Origin: CAZFQG01 sp964520785
GTDB taxonomy: Bacteria; Planctomycetota; Planctomycetia; Pirellulales; Thermoguttaceae
Direction: 5' to 3'
NCBI GenBank assembly: GCA_964520785.1
Contig: CAZFQG010000033.1
Coordinates: 1 to 40,445, forward strand
Length of the DNA: 40,445 nt
Shown: piece by piece, positions 15,909 through 25,200 of the stretch
Layout: the number at the start of each line of letters is the position of its first letter
Numbering within the stretch: the stretch's first letter is position 1
Made by a program: the position numbers and the translations under genes
The notes under the pieces: model-generated
Told to the model about the DNA's origin: nothing
What the model saw: only the letters and a program-made list of their open reading frames with translations
Database searches by the model: none

Positions 15909-17072
15909 ATGCGCCCTTCCACGTTCGCCGTTTTCTTCTGTTTGCTCGGTTCTGTCACGACCTCCGTCATCCTCGCCGACGAGCCGGACCCGATCCGCAA
16001 GCGAAGTGAACCTCCGGTGATTCGATCGTCGTGGGATGATCTTCTCGATGGAATCGAGACCACGGAGGACTGGCTCCGTCGCAAGGAGTCGCTCCGTCGG
16101 CGTTACTTGGAGCTGCTACGCGACGACCGGAAGCCGGCGAAGCCGCCGCTGGACATGCAAGTCCACGAAACGGTCATCGTCGCCGGTGCCTATAAGCGAC
16201 TACTGATCAGTTATGGCGTCGAGGCCGACGAGCGCGCCCACGCCTATTTGGGGGTTCCGATCAATATGGTGGGCAAAGCCCCCGGCGTCGTCGCGCTCCC
16301 CGGCACCTACAAGCACGGAAAGAGTCGCGCCGCCGGCCTGGAAGACAATCCGGAGAAGGCCTATCTCGACCACCTCTGTCGCCGAGGGTACGTCGTCATC
16401 GCTCCGGATCATTTCGTCGCGGGTCACCGGATTCCGCCGGAGGGGCCGTACGACACCACGCGGTTCCACGAGAAGCATCCCGAGTGGACGTCCGTCGGGA
16501 AATTCACGTACGAACACTCCATCGCCGTCGACGTTCTGGAATCTCTGGATTATGTCGATGGGGAGAATATCGGTGCGCTCGGCCATTCCCTCGGCGGACA
16601 CGGAACGATGTTCTTGGCCGCCTACGACGAGCGGATCAAGGCGGCGGCGGGCAACTGTTCCGCGAGCTTCTTCCGGCACAACCCGCGGGTCGAGGAGTGG
16701 TCCCGCGATCGTTGGTACGTTTATTTCAAACATCTGCGCCCGGTCTTCCTCCGCGGCGAACTTCCCCCCATCGACTTCCATGAAATCATGAGTCTGATCG
16801 CCCCGCGGGCCTTCCTCGACCTTTCCGCCGTCAACGACGGCAATCCTCTGACGCAACGCCAGCGCGTGCTGATGCTTTTGAAGGTGATGGACGCCTACGA
16901 ATTCGAAGGGGCCGCTGACAAGTTCGCGTTCTTCGTCCACGGCCAGGGACACAGCGTTCCCCATGAGTCGCGTGAACTCATCTACGCCTGGATGGACAAG
17001 TTCCTCAAACCGCCCGCGACGACGACGCCGCGGCTTCTGACGGAGGAGGAACAGGAGCAGGTCGAGGATTAG
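15909..17072 (+). CDS. Exported alpha/beta hydrolase (dienelactone hydrolase / acetyl esterase type)
   Basis: A 387-residue secreted hydrolase. The signal peptide is MRPSTFAVFFCLLGSVTTSVILA, cleaved before DEPDP. The alpha/beta fold follows: VVALPGTYKHGK, the strand GYVVIAPDHF, the nucleophile elbow GHSLGG with S227, PRAFLDLSAVNDGN with the likely catalytic Asp D310, and HGQGHSVPHES with the likely His H348. Planctomycete relatives are annotated dienelactone hydrolase or acetyl xylan esterase; given the surrounding glycosidases, an esterase acting on substituted polysaccharides is a reasonable guess. The 80 residues before the fold (RSSWDDLLDGIETTEDWLRRK) are a helical N-terminal arm. It is probably a single-gene unit. 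Confidence 0.85.
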   Translation: MRPSTFAVFFCLLGSVTTSVILADEPDPIRKRSEPPVIRSSWDDLLDGIETTEDWLRRKESLRRRYLELLRDDRKPAKPPLDMQVHETVIVAGAYKRLLISYGVEADERAHAYLGVPINMVGKAPGVVALPGTYKHGKSRAAGLEDNPEKAYLDHLCRRGYVVIAPDHFVAGHRIPPEGPYDTTRFHEKHPEWTSVGKFTYEHSIAVDVLESLDYVDGENIGALGHSLGGHGTMFLAAYDERIKAAAGNCSASFFRHNPRVEEWSRDRWYVYFKHLRPVFLRGELPPIDFHEIMSLIAPRAFLDLSAVNDGNPLTQRQRVLMLLKVMDAYEFEGAADKFAFFVHGQGHSVPHESRELIYAWMDKFLKPPATTTPRLLTEEEQEQVED

Positions 17073-17171
17073 GAACACCGGAAGAGACTGCGGTCGGGTT
17101 CATGCCCGTCGCTGGAAATTCGTAAAGTTCCACCCTTCCGAAAAATCCACCGGCTATTCCATTCGGAATCG

Positions 17172-17855
17172 CTAATCGCCGGCCGCGGGGCAGCTTTTGA
17201 GGACCATGAACCAATCGAGGACTTTCATCCCCTCGGCCGGAGATTCGACCCGTTCCTTCGCGGTGCCGCAGGAGCCGGCCGGCGGCACGATGACGTCGTC
17301 GCCCGGTTGCCAGTTCGCCGGGGTCGCGACGTGGTGCGCGTCGGAGGTCTGCATCGCGATGAGCAGGCGCTTGACTTCTTCCATGTTCCGTCCGTTGCTC
17401 AAAGGATAGTACAGGATGGCGCGGACGATCGCGTTCGGGTCGATGATGAACACGGCGCGGACCGCCTGTGTCGTACTGGCGGCCGGTTGAAGCATTCCAA
17501 ACGCCTTCGAGACGTGCATCGTCAGATCGCTGATCACCGGGAATGTGACCTCGAGGTTCTTCATCCCCTTAAACTCGATTTTCTCCTTGATCGTCCGCAA
17601 CCAGGCGATGTGGCTGTAGGTGCTGTCGATGGAGAGGCCCAGCAGTTTACAATTGAGCTTCTCGAACTCCGGCTGCATCTAGGCGAACGTCATGAACTCC
17701 GTCGTGCAGACCGGGGTGAAATCGGCGGGGTGTGAAAAGAAAACTACCCACTTGCCCTGATAGTCGTCGGGAAAGCTGATCGGGCCTTGCGTGGTCTCCG
17801 CCTTGAAGGACGGGGCCTTTTCGCCAATGAGCGGAAGTCGGGATTGGGTTTCCAT
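17172..17855 (-). pseudogene. Peroxiredoxin (Prx6/AhpC-like) interrupted by an in-frame TAG
   Basis: Two adjacent minus-strand frames form one peroxiredoxin of about 226 residues, split by a single amber codon. The first part starts at the ATG at 17855 after GAAGGAGAAAG. It carries LIGEKAPSFKAETTQG and the peroxidatic motif HPADFTPVCTTEF with C50, and stops after MTFA. The second part begins immediately with ATG (TAGATG) and continues MQPEFEKLNCKLLGLSIDS, FPVISDLTMHVSKAFGML, then VRAVFIIDPNAIVRAILYYP and a C-terminal domain with PANWQPGDDVIVPP. In relatives the interrupted position is commonly Lys (AAG or AAA), one or two changes from TAG. It may be a recent pseudogene, a sequencing error, or a stop that is read through or re-initiated. 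Peroxide reduction would be its original role. Confidence 0.85.
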
Positions 17856-17999
17856 CTTTTTTCTTTCTCCTTCGGGTCTTGGTCCGTCACGACCGCACAA
17901 GGCGGCGAGAACCTGAATCTCCAAATACACTAATGATGGGGGATGACACGGTACGACTTGGTATAGGCGTTTTTCGGGGTTGTGTCAAGTCGCTCGCCC

Positions 18000-19058
18000 C
18001 TACTTCATGCCGCGTCCCTTTCCCGAATCCGTTATCGACACCAACCGCTGTGGATACGGCTGGAGGAATACCTGCCGGAGGATGTATTTTTCCTCGAATC
18101 GGATGGCCCAGTTCTTGAGAATCTGCACCGGAACGCTCATAGGGAGCCCGCCGCGCCGATATTCTTCGACGACGTTCTCGAAGTAGCGGCGTTCCTCGGG
18201 GCTGATCCGCTTGGAAAAATAGCCCTGAATATGCTGGAAAACGTTGATTACCGACGTGAATCGGGCCGGTTTGACAAGGGCCTTGTGGAACCGGTCTTGG
18301 TACGCGGCGACCGTCGTGGGGAACGTCTTCTTGCTGCCGGCGGCGACGATCCGGCCAAGCTCGCGCAGGCCCGTCTGGCTGTACGCCATGAACAGGAATT
18401 TGTGGTCGCTGTGGAAATCGACGAGCCGACCCATCGAGCCGGATGCCGCCACCTCGCGCAGCCGGGCGGAGGCGAACACCCGCGTCAGCCAGTGCTCGCG
18501 GATGAGGAAATTGTGCAGCCGTCCCTCGTCTTCGATGGGCAGATCCGAATACCGCTTGAGCAGGGCCTGCGCGAAAAGCCCCGCGCCGCGCCGGAGAACG
18601 GCCGGATTGGTCGCCTCGCGGTAGATCCGCACCGTGTTGGGGCCGCACGAGGGGGAACGGTGTTTCAGGATGAATCCGTCCACCGCCGGAAGCGCGTCGC
18701 GGTCGTCCCACCGGATCACCTCCGGCACAGGATCGTCGAGCGCCGGCTTCGGCCCGGCCTCCATCCGCGCGAGGAACCCTTGGATCATCCCATCCATGTC
18801 GGCGGTGCAGTCCCTGCCGGTCGCCGGCTGAATGAGACGGACCTCGTCCGAATCCCGGCTACCCACGATGCGAATCGGATCTCGCGGAACGCCCAGCCCC
18901 ATGTCCCCCTCGGGGCAGGCCGTAATGAAAACGGCGTGCCGGCGAAGCTCGTCGATGAACGGCTCGCGGATGATGTCGCCGTTCCAACGGCACGCTTCAA
19001 ACCCGAGGCAGCGGCTGCAGAAAACGGTCGGCCGTGCGAAGGAAGTCGGTTCAGTCAT
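18000..19058 (-). CDS. DUF523-DUF1722 two-domain protein
   Basis: A 352-residue cytoplasmic protein starting at the ATG at 19058, with a GGAG site in front. The open frame reaches 19226, but the extra residues do not resemble the family. The N-terminal DUF523 domain (about 1-160) shows SRCLGFEACRWNG, ACPEGDMGLGVPRDPIRI and LKHRSPSCGP, with Cys residues suited to metal or thiol chemistry. The C-terminal DUF1722 domain (about 190-330, YbgA-like) shows DFHSDHKFLFMAYSQTGLRELGR and VINVFQHIQGYF. The fusion is common, but its biochemical role is not established to my knowledge; a link to DNA repair or light response has been guessed. The broken peroxiredoxin lies 144 bases downstream on the same strand. 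Confidence 0.9.
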   Translation of the reverse strand: MTEPTSFARPTVFCSRCLGFEACRWNGDIIREPFIDELRRHAVFITACPEGDMGLGVPRDPIRIVGSRDSDEVRLIQPATGRDCTADMDGMIQGFLARMEAGPKPALDDPVPEVIRWDDRDALPAVDGFILKHRSPSCGPNTVRIYREATNPAVLRRGAGLFAQALLKRYSDLPIEDEGRLHNFLIREHWLTRVFASARLREVAASGSMGRLVDFHSDHKFLFMAYSQTGLRELGRIVAAGSKKTFPTTVAAYQDRFHKALVKPARFTSVINVFQHIQGYFSKRISPEERRYFENVVEEYRRGGLPMSVPVQILKNWAIRFEEKYILRQVFLQPYPQRLVSITDSGKGRGMK

Positions 19059-19351
19059 GATTGGCACTCCAAAAGAGAAAACCGCGAAACCCGTGAATCG
19101 GGTTCCGTCATGGGCGCGATAGCGGTCAGGGCCGACGGTCCACGTGAACCGTAGCACGCGGCACGGAGGGGCCCCAATCGGTCTAACCGTCACAATTTCT
19201 CCCTCGCGTCCGCCTGAACCGGCCATTATACCCGCTTCGGCCCGAATTCAAACGCAAACCGGCGGCGCCCCCTCGGAAAAGTCGTTACCATCGCTTATAC
19301 TTGGAAAGAGCCGCGACGGCGATGACCGACGTCAGATGAGGGACGGAATTG

Positions 19352-20752
19352 ATGAGTAACGGAACACGACGAGAGAACGGACGGCATTACATCGGCGTGG
19401 ACGTCGGCGGAACGAAGATCGTCGCCGCATTGGTCGACGGTGCCGGCAGAGTCCAGCTTCGCGAAAAGGTCTCGACCCCCCGTGGAGGTGACCCTGAAGA
19501 AACCTTGGTCGCGATCGAGGGGGCCATCGCCACCGTTGTCAAGAAGGCGGCGCCCCTGGGGTCCGAAAAAGCGGTCCGTGCGATCGGAATCGCGATTCCA
19601 GGCGTGGTCGACCCCGAGCGCGGCGTCATCATCGTTACGCCGAACATGAATCTCTCCGGGATCGATTTGCGGAAACGGCTGAAGAAGCAGTTCGACGTCC
19701 CCATCGCTTTGGGGAACGACTGCAATCTCGGCGCCCTGGGGGAGAAATGGCTCGGGGCGGGACGCGGGGCAAGCAGCCTCGTCGCCATTCTGGTCGGGAC
19801 CGGCGTCGGGGCGGGAATCGTTCTCGGAAAGAGACTTTGGCGCGGCGCAAACGGTTCGGCCGCGGAAATCGGCCACACCGTGATGCAAATCGGCGGGCCG
19901 ATGTGTGGGTGCGGGAATTCCGGCTGCCTGGAAGCCCTGTGCAGCCGCACCGCGATGGAACGGGACATCCGCCAAGCGATCGCCGATGGAGAGGAGACGA
20001 TCATCACCGACCTTCTTGGCGGCGACGTGAGCGTTATACGGAGCGGGGCGCTGCGCCAGGCGCTGGAGCAGAAGGATCAGGTGGTCGCGCGGATCGTCGA
20101 ACGCGCGGCCGTCGTGTTGGGGCACCTGTGCCTGACGGTCCGGCACATGCTCGATCCGGAGGTGATCGTCCTCGGGGGCGGCGTAATGGAGGCGTGCAGT
20201 GATTACATGCTCCCGACGATCCAGTCGATCATCGCGGATGACCAGCTCGTTCGGACGAAGGATCAAGACCTGATTCTCCTTTCCCCTTTGGGCGACGACG
20301 CCGTTCTGCTCGGAGCGGTCGCTTTGGCCCTGCGCCAAGCCGGGGAGGACCCGTTCACGACGAAGCGGGAGAAACCGCTGGCTTTGCCGCGGGTTTCCCT
20401 CACCGCGCCCGGCACGATCACCATCGGCAAGAAGAGATTCTCGCGCGGGATTCTCCTCCGCGTGGACGGAAAGGTGCGAAAGTGGAAGAACCCTATCGAT
20501 TCCCAGCCGGATGCACCGGGAGATCAGATCGGAAGGACCGAAGTCGCCCGAGCGTGTAAAGGTGGGCCGGAGGTGCTGTATGTCGGAATCTCCGAGCACG
20601 AGCCCCTGTCCCTCACGAAGGAGGCGCGGCAGTATCTGACGCTGCGGCGGATCGAATGCGCCATGGGACCGACGGAGAAGGTGATCAAGGCGTTCAACGC
20701 AAGCGAAAAACGCAAAGCCGGCATATTCCGACTGGGCCCGGCCGGCGTCTAG
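19352..20752 (+). CDS. ROK family sugar kinase fused to an Mth938-like domain
   Basis: Residues 1-335 are a complete ROK kinase: YIGVDVGGTKIVAAL for phosphate binding, IGIAIPGVVDP, GNDCNLGALGEKW with the catalytic Asp at 123, VAILVGTGVGAGIVL, and the zinc motif HTVMQIGGPMCGCGNSGCLE (H175, C185, C187, C192). ROK kinases phosphorylate glucose, N-acetylglucosamine or similar sugars with ATP. After a linker (336-352), residues 353-463 match Mth938-like (DUF498/AAMDC) proteins: GTITIGKKRFSRGILLRVDG, then VLYVGISEHEPLSLTKEARQYL and MGPTEKVIKAFNASEKRKAGIFRL. That domain is usually a separate protein of about 120 residues. The frame is uninterrupted. I know of no described ROK-Mth938 fusion. The second domain may be structural or regulatory. 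Confidence 0.85.
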   Translation: MSNGTRRENGRHYIGVDVGGTKIVAALVDGAGRVQLREKVSTPRGGDPEETLVAIEGAIATVVKKAAPLGSEKAVRAIGIAIPGVVDPERGVIIVTPNMNLSGIDLRKRLKKQFDVPIALGNDCNLGALGEKWLGAGRGASSLVAILVGTGVGAGIVLGKRLWRGANGSAAEIGHTVMQIGGPMCGCGNSGCLEALCSRTAMERDIRQAIADGEETIITDLLGGDVSVIRSGALRQALEQKDQVVARIVERAAVVLGHLCLTVRHMLDPEVIVLGGGVMEACSDYMLPTIQSIIADDQLVRTKDQDLILLSPLGDDAVLLGAVALALRQAGEDPFTTKREKPLALPRVSLTAPGTITIGKKRFSRGILLRVDGKVRKWKNPIDSQPDAPGDQIGRTEVARACKGGPEVLYVGISEHEPLSLTKEARQYLTLRRIECAMGPTEKVIKAFNASEKRKAGIFRLGPAGV

Positions 20753-20804
20753 GAAAACGAGATCAAGATACCTTGGATTCGGGACTACCGGTCCGAGAAG
20801 CAGT

Positions 20805-21773
20805 CTACTTCGACTGAAACCTCTTTACCGGCAGCCCACACGAAGGGGTCACTCCCTTTTGCCGATAGTAATGCTGGTGATACTTCTCGGCCGGCCAGAA
20901 CTCGCCCGCCTCGACCACTTGGGTCACCGGTAGATAGCCGTTGGCCCGCAACTCGTCGAGCAGCTTCTCGGTCGTCTCCCGCTGCCGTTCGTTCGTGTAG
21001 AAGACCGCCGAACGATACTGTTTTCCGACGTCCGGCCCTTGGCGGTTGAGTTGCGTCGGATCGTGGATTTCGAAGAAGAGCCTCGCCAGCTTCTCGAACG
21101 ACGTCTTCTCGGGATCGAAGACGACCTCTACCGCCTCCGCGTGGCCGGTTTGGTCGGTACAGACCTGCTGGTACGTGGGAGATTCGATCTCTCCGCCGGT
21201 GTAGCCGGATAACGTCGCCAAAACGCCCGGCGTTTCGGCGAACCGGTGCTGAATCGACCAGAAACATCCGCCGGCGAAGATCGCCCTCTCGAGCTTCTCG
21301 TCCGGGATGAATTTCACCGAGATCGAATTCACGCAATGCCGTGTATTCTTCGGCGTTAGTTGTTCTCCCAGAAAGACGTGGCCCAAATGGCCCCCACACC
21401 GCGCACAGACGATTTCGGTACGGATCCCGTCGGGATCCGGCAAACGCCGGACCACGCCGGGAAGCTCATCGTCGAAACTGGGCCACCCGCATTCCGACTT
21501 GAACTTGTCCCGCGACCGATACAACAGCAGATCACACTGGCGGCAGGCGTACCAGCCGGGTTCGAAGTGATTCCAGTACTCCCCGGTAAATGCCCGCTCC
21601 GTACCCTTATCGACGATCACGCGCTTCTCGGCCGGAGTAAGCGTATTCAGCTTGAGTCGTCCCGCCTTCTGGCTCATTGAATTATCCCCCGGTAGGAGCA
21701 CTGCTAACGCCAATACTGTCACCGTTCCCCAAGAGGGAAGGCTTCTGATAGGTGGTGACCGGTCCATGACCAA
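20805..21773 (-). CDS. msrAB: Bifunctional peptide-methionine sulfoxide reductase MsrB-MsrA
   Basis: A 322-residue fusion that reduces both stereoisomers of methionine sulfoxide in proteins. The N-terminal MsrB domain (about 42-157) has zinc-binding pairs C77/C80 (YACRQC) and C123/C126 (VCARCGGHLGH), and the catalytic C147 in TRHCVNSISVKF. The MsrA domain (about 163-312) has the catalytic C170 in FAGGCFWS, plus SGYTGGEIESPTYQQVC, TGHAEAVEV and a C-terminal Cys in TPSCGLP. The order B then A is the less usual one. The first 33 residues hold a hydrophobic run (VTVLALAVLLPG) that may be an export signal; an internal ATG at residue 33 (MSQKAGRL, 21677) would give a cytoplasmic form. It fits the window's oxidative-repair theme. 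Confidence 0.93.
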   Translation of the reverse strand: MVMDRSPPIRSLPSWGTVTVLALAVLLPGDNSMSQKAGRLKLNTLTPAEKRVIVDKGTERAFTGEYWNHFEPGWYACRQCDLLLYRSRDKFKSECGWPSFDDELPGVVRRLPDPDGIRTEIVCARCGGHLGHVFLGEQLTPKNTRHCVNSISVKFIPDEKLERAIFAGGCFWSIQHRFAETPGVLATLSGYTGGEIESPTYQQVCTDQTGHAEAVEVVFDPEKTSFEKLARLFFEIHDPTQLNRQGPDVGKQYRSAVFYTNERQRETTEKLLDELRANGYLPVTQVVEAGEFWPAEKYHQHYYRQKGVTPSCGLPVKRFQSK

Positions 21774-22290
21774 ATCCCTTTAACGGCTTGGAGTTGGAGG
21801 TCCGTCGCACGGACTTGCCTAATCAACTATAGGGACTTTCCCACCGTTCCGGCAAGTAAATGGAAGGGGGTGGCAAACGTGCGTCGGAAAAAAAGGGGCG
21901 AATATCTGCCTCAGGTCGTAACGCGGGTGTTGGACATTTTGTTTGTCACTTCCAGAGCCGGTTCGTACCCAATGTGAACCGGCGCGACATCGAGAAGTTG
22001 TACGAGTTCCGCGAGACACACGAATGCGCCGCCGTCGCGAAGACAACCGGAAGCCTGTCGGGGTACTTCCTCACGAAACTCCAGGTGGAGGTTGATCGTC
22101 AGCGTCGTCTGGTCGAGGAACTGCTCGATCCGTGCCGGCCCGACCACGCCGAGCGGCTTTCCGCGTGGCACTCGGCCGACATGGAATTCCATTTCGTTCT
22201 GTTCCGCGCCGCCGGGAATCGACTAATGTTGGACGCGTGGACGACGGAACTATCCGTGTCCCAAGCACGTACGTCGCTGCCGCGAGGAAT
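21774..22290. other. Intergenic region containing a regulator remnant
   Basis: About 520 bases between the msrAB start and the 3' end of the large sialidase gene. No intact gene is visible. The middle and right parts hold a fragment of a GntR-type FCD domain (listed separately). Confidence 0.6.
21959..22240 (+). pseudogene. GntR-family regulator remnant (FCD ligand-binding domain only)
   Basis: An open frame on the plus strand encodes a recognisable piece of the FCD domain of FadR-type GntR regulators. Its start, RRDIEKLYEFRETHE, matches the usual 'ED-EELYEVREALE' helix. HSADMEFHFVLFRAAGNRLML matches the domain core, including the Asp and His of the D-x3-H metal site. The winged-helix DNA-binding half is absent upstream, and the downstream helices with the remaining metal-binding His residues are missing; the frame then runs into the 3' end of the minus-strand sialidase gene. 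It is therefore a truncated remnant. FadR-type regulators often control sugar-acid or amino-sugar genes, which fits the neighbours, but it cannot function as it stands. Confidence 0.6.
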
Positions 22291-25200
22291 TCACTTATAC
22301 CGAATCCACAACACGACGTCCTTCACCGCGGAGCCCTTCGCGGGCTCGTTTGGCGGGGTAAGGGTGATCTCGTTTTCACCCTTCTTGAGGATCGCCGGGT
22401 CCACGGTCCACGAAAACCACTCCGCCTCTTCCAGCTTTCTCATCTCCCCAACGCCTGTTCCGTTTACCGCGACGGCGACGTCCTTCCCTTCAATTCCGAC
22501 CAGGCACAGCCCCATTTCGGCCGACGGGGTCTTGCCGTCCTTGGGAACCACCTCTTGACCCACGGTTAGGGGGATGCAGACCGTTTTTCCCTCCTCGAAT
22601 CGTCTCGGCCGTTCCGGCGAGACCGGGTCTCGACCGAGAAAGCGGTGGCCGTCCTTGAGCCACTGGTTCAGGTAGGTCGACAAGCCGCGGCAACCGGTGG
22701 TGAAGAGCTTATCCTTGGTTTCGAGCATCTCCGGGTCGCCCAGTTCGTTCCACAGGGGATGGTTCGGGTCGAAGGCGTTGAAGAGGTAGATGGCGTCCGC
22801 GCCGGCGGCCCAGGCATTGATCGCGCGGCCGCGATAGCATTCGATGGAGCCTCTTGGGCCCCGTTCCTTCATCCGCGTTTCGCTCAAACCGGCGAAGACC
22901 GGCACGCCGTACTTGTGCCCCAGCGCGACGGACGTCTCCCAGGGGTTCAACCGGACGTATCCGGTGACCTCCATCGTATCGATGAGTCCCTCCTCGAGCC
23001 ACTTCGCGACGTCGAACCCCTTGGCGTTGCAGTAGCCGACGTCGTCCGGCACGCGGATGGAGACGAGAATCGGCCGGCCGCGCATGAGGCCGACCTCCTC
23101 GGTCATTGCGCGGACCTTCCGCATGAGGTCGGTCATCATGTCGCGCTCCTCCGCCGTGGCGTCCTTCAGGTCCGCGTTCGAGGGGAAGTACAGCAGATGC
23201 CGGTAGAAGTCGAGGTCGATTCCGTCGACGTCGTAGTTCTCGCAAACCTCGCGGATATACGCCAGCGCCGTCTCGCGGACCTTCTCCATCGCGTAGTTGA
23301 CGCCTGTCGTTTTCGGATCATTCGGCTTGAGGACGCACCCGGGGTTCTCCTTTTTGAACGGCGGATAGAGATACGGTGAATACCAGGCGCCGTAGCGGTC
23401 GTGGGTGTCGTTCATGCGCATCGTCCACCAGATTTCCATCCCGTGCCGCTTGCAGAAGTCGATCATGATGTCCAACGGATCGGTCCCTTGTTCAATGAAC
23501 GCGCCGACTTTGTTGTTGGAGAAGCCGATTCCGTCGGGCGCCCCGGCGACGGCCGTCGTGTCGAAGACGGCGGCGAGCTTCGTGGCGTGGGTGAAGTACC
23601 CGAACCCGCTGCACCAGGTGCAGTAGGCGATCGTGTCGACCTGTTTGCCCAGAAGATTCGTCGTCCGCCGTTCCAACAGGCACTGGGGCGTCGCCTCGTC
23701 GGTGTAGTAGACCGCGTCGCACCCGTCGTTGTTGAAGATGATCCGCCGCTTGCGGTCCGCCAGGCGCTTCCGCTCGGCGCGGAGTACCTCGAGCGTCGCG
23801 ATCTCCTTCACCGGTACGTTATAGACGGCCGCGCTCGCGCCGCTTACGAACACCCCGCGCGGCGCGCCGAGCGCCTTCGGTACGGAGAACTGGTCGAACA
23901 GATCGATGGAGAAGACCCATTCCTCGCCGACGAGCCGCGCCTTGAGCTGATGCACGTTGCCGTCGTTGAACCAATCTCCCTTCGCCTCCGCCGGATGGGA
24001 GATGGTCTGCGTGCCGCTTTTGCATTCGATCAGCTTTACCCAGTTGGTCGGCCCCTTTCTGTCACGGTCGACTCCCATCTGATAGACGAGCGCCGTGTAG
24101 TTCTCGGGGTCCTTGTAGTCGAGCAACAGCCCGACCATGTGCGGCGTCTCGCCGAAACGACCGGTGAACCGGTAGACGAAGCCGTTCCGCTTCGATCCCT
24201 CCGGCCAAAGGGCGAAGGCCGCCTCGGCGTTCGCGTCCCGCTGGGCCAAGACCGGCTCCTTCGACGGGTCGAGCGAGTCGATCGGAATTCTTACGAAGTA
24301 GACCCGCCCCCCTTCCGGCTTCGCCTTCGTCTCGTAGACGACGCAACCCAGCGTCTCGTCATCGAGTTGAATGCACGAAGGATACGACCGGTCGCCCCCG
24401 ACGTCTCGCGTCCCGTCGAAAAGGTCGATGCCGTTCTCCACGTCCCACGTCTTGCCCCCGTCTCGTGAAACGACCAACCGCTCATTCCGCCGCTCGCGGA
24501 ACGAAAACGCGCATACCAGTCGTCCGTCGGTGAGGCGGATCACTTCGCACGGGGTGAATTGGGAGGGAATTCCGCTCGGTTTGGGCTCCGACCAAGTCCT
24601 CCCGCCGTCTTCCGATTCCACCTGGAAGAGCTGAGGATCCCGGTTCGAACGGATCAGCCCGAGCAAGCGGCCGTCGGACGTCTTCACGATCGACGTCTCG
24701 TCCGCCAGGGCCCGGTTCCCGCGCGGGGTGATCGCGATTTCCTCGAATTCGCCCGACTTCGGATCGTAGAGGGCGACGAAGCTGGCGGCGGTCGGGGAAT
24801 TGGTCGATTCGCTGTAGGGAATGAGCCACTTCCCGTCGCCCAGGTCCAGCGCGCGGCTCCGGGTATGCACGTTGGGCGTCTTGCTTACCTTGACCGGTTC
24901 CGACCAGGTCGCGCCGTCGTCCCGGCTGGTCGTCATCCACGCCCAGTGATGCCGTTTCCCGTCCGGACCGTCCAGATACTTGTCGAAAATGACGCACAGC
25001 GTGCCATCGTCCATGCAGGAAACGGCCGCGTTGCGGTCGTCGTATTCCGGATCGTCGTATACCAGGGCCGGTTCGCTCCAGGTGGCGCCGCCGTCAGTCG
25101 AGCGAACGGCCATGATCCGGCCGTCGTCCGGCTTGCCGCTGGCGTGCGTGAGGCCGTCCCGGTAGACGACTACCAGATCGCCCCCCTTCGTCTTGCAGAT

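Noticed and set aside
17172..17855. TAG as pyrrolysine in the peroxiredoxin
   Set aside because: No pylT-like tRNA or stem-loop was seen and TAG ends ordinary genes in the window; kept only as a remote option.
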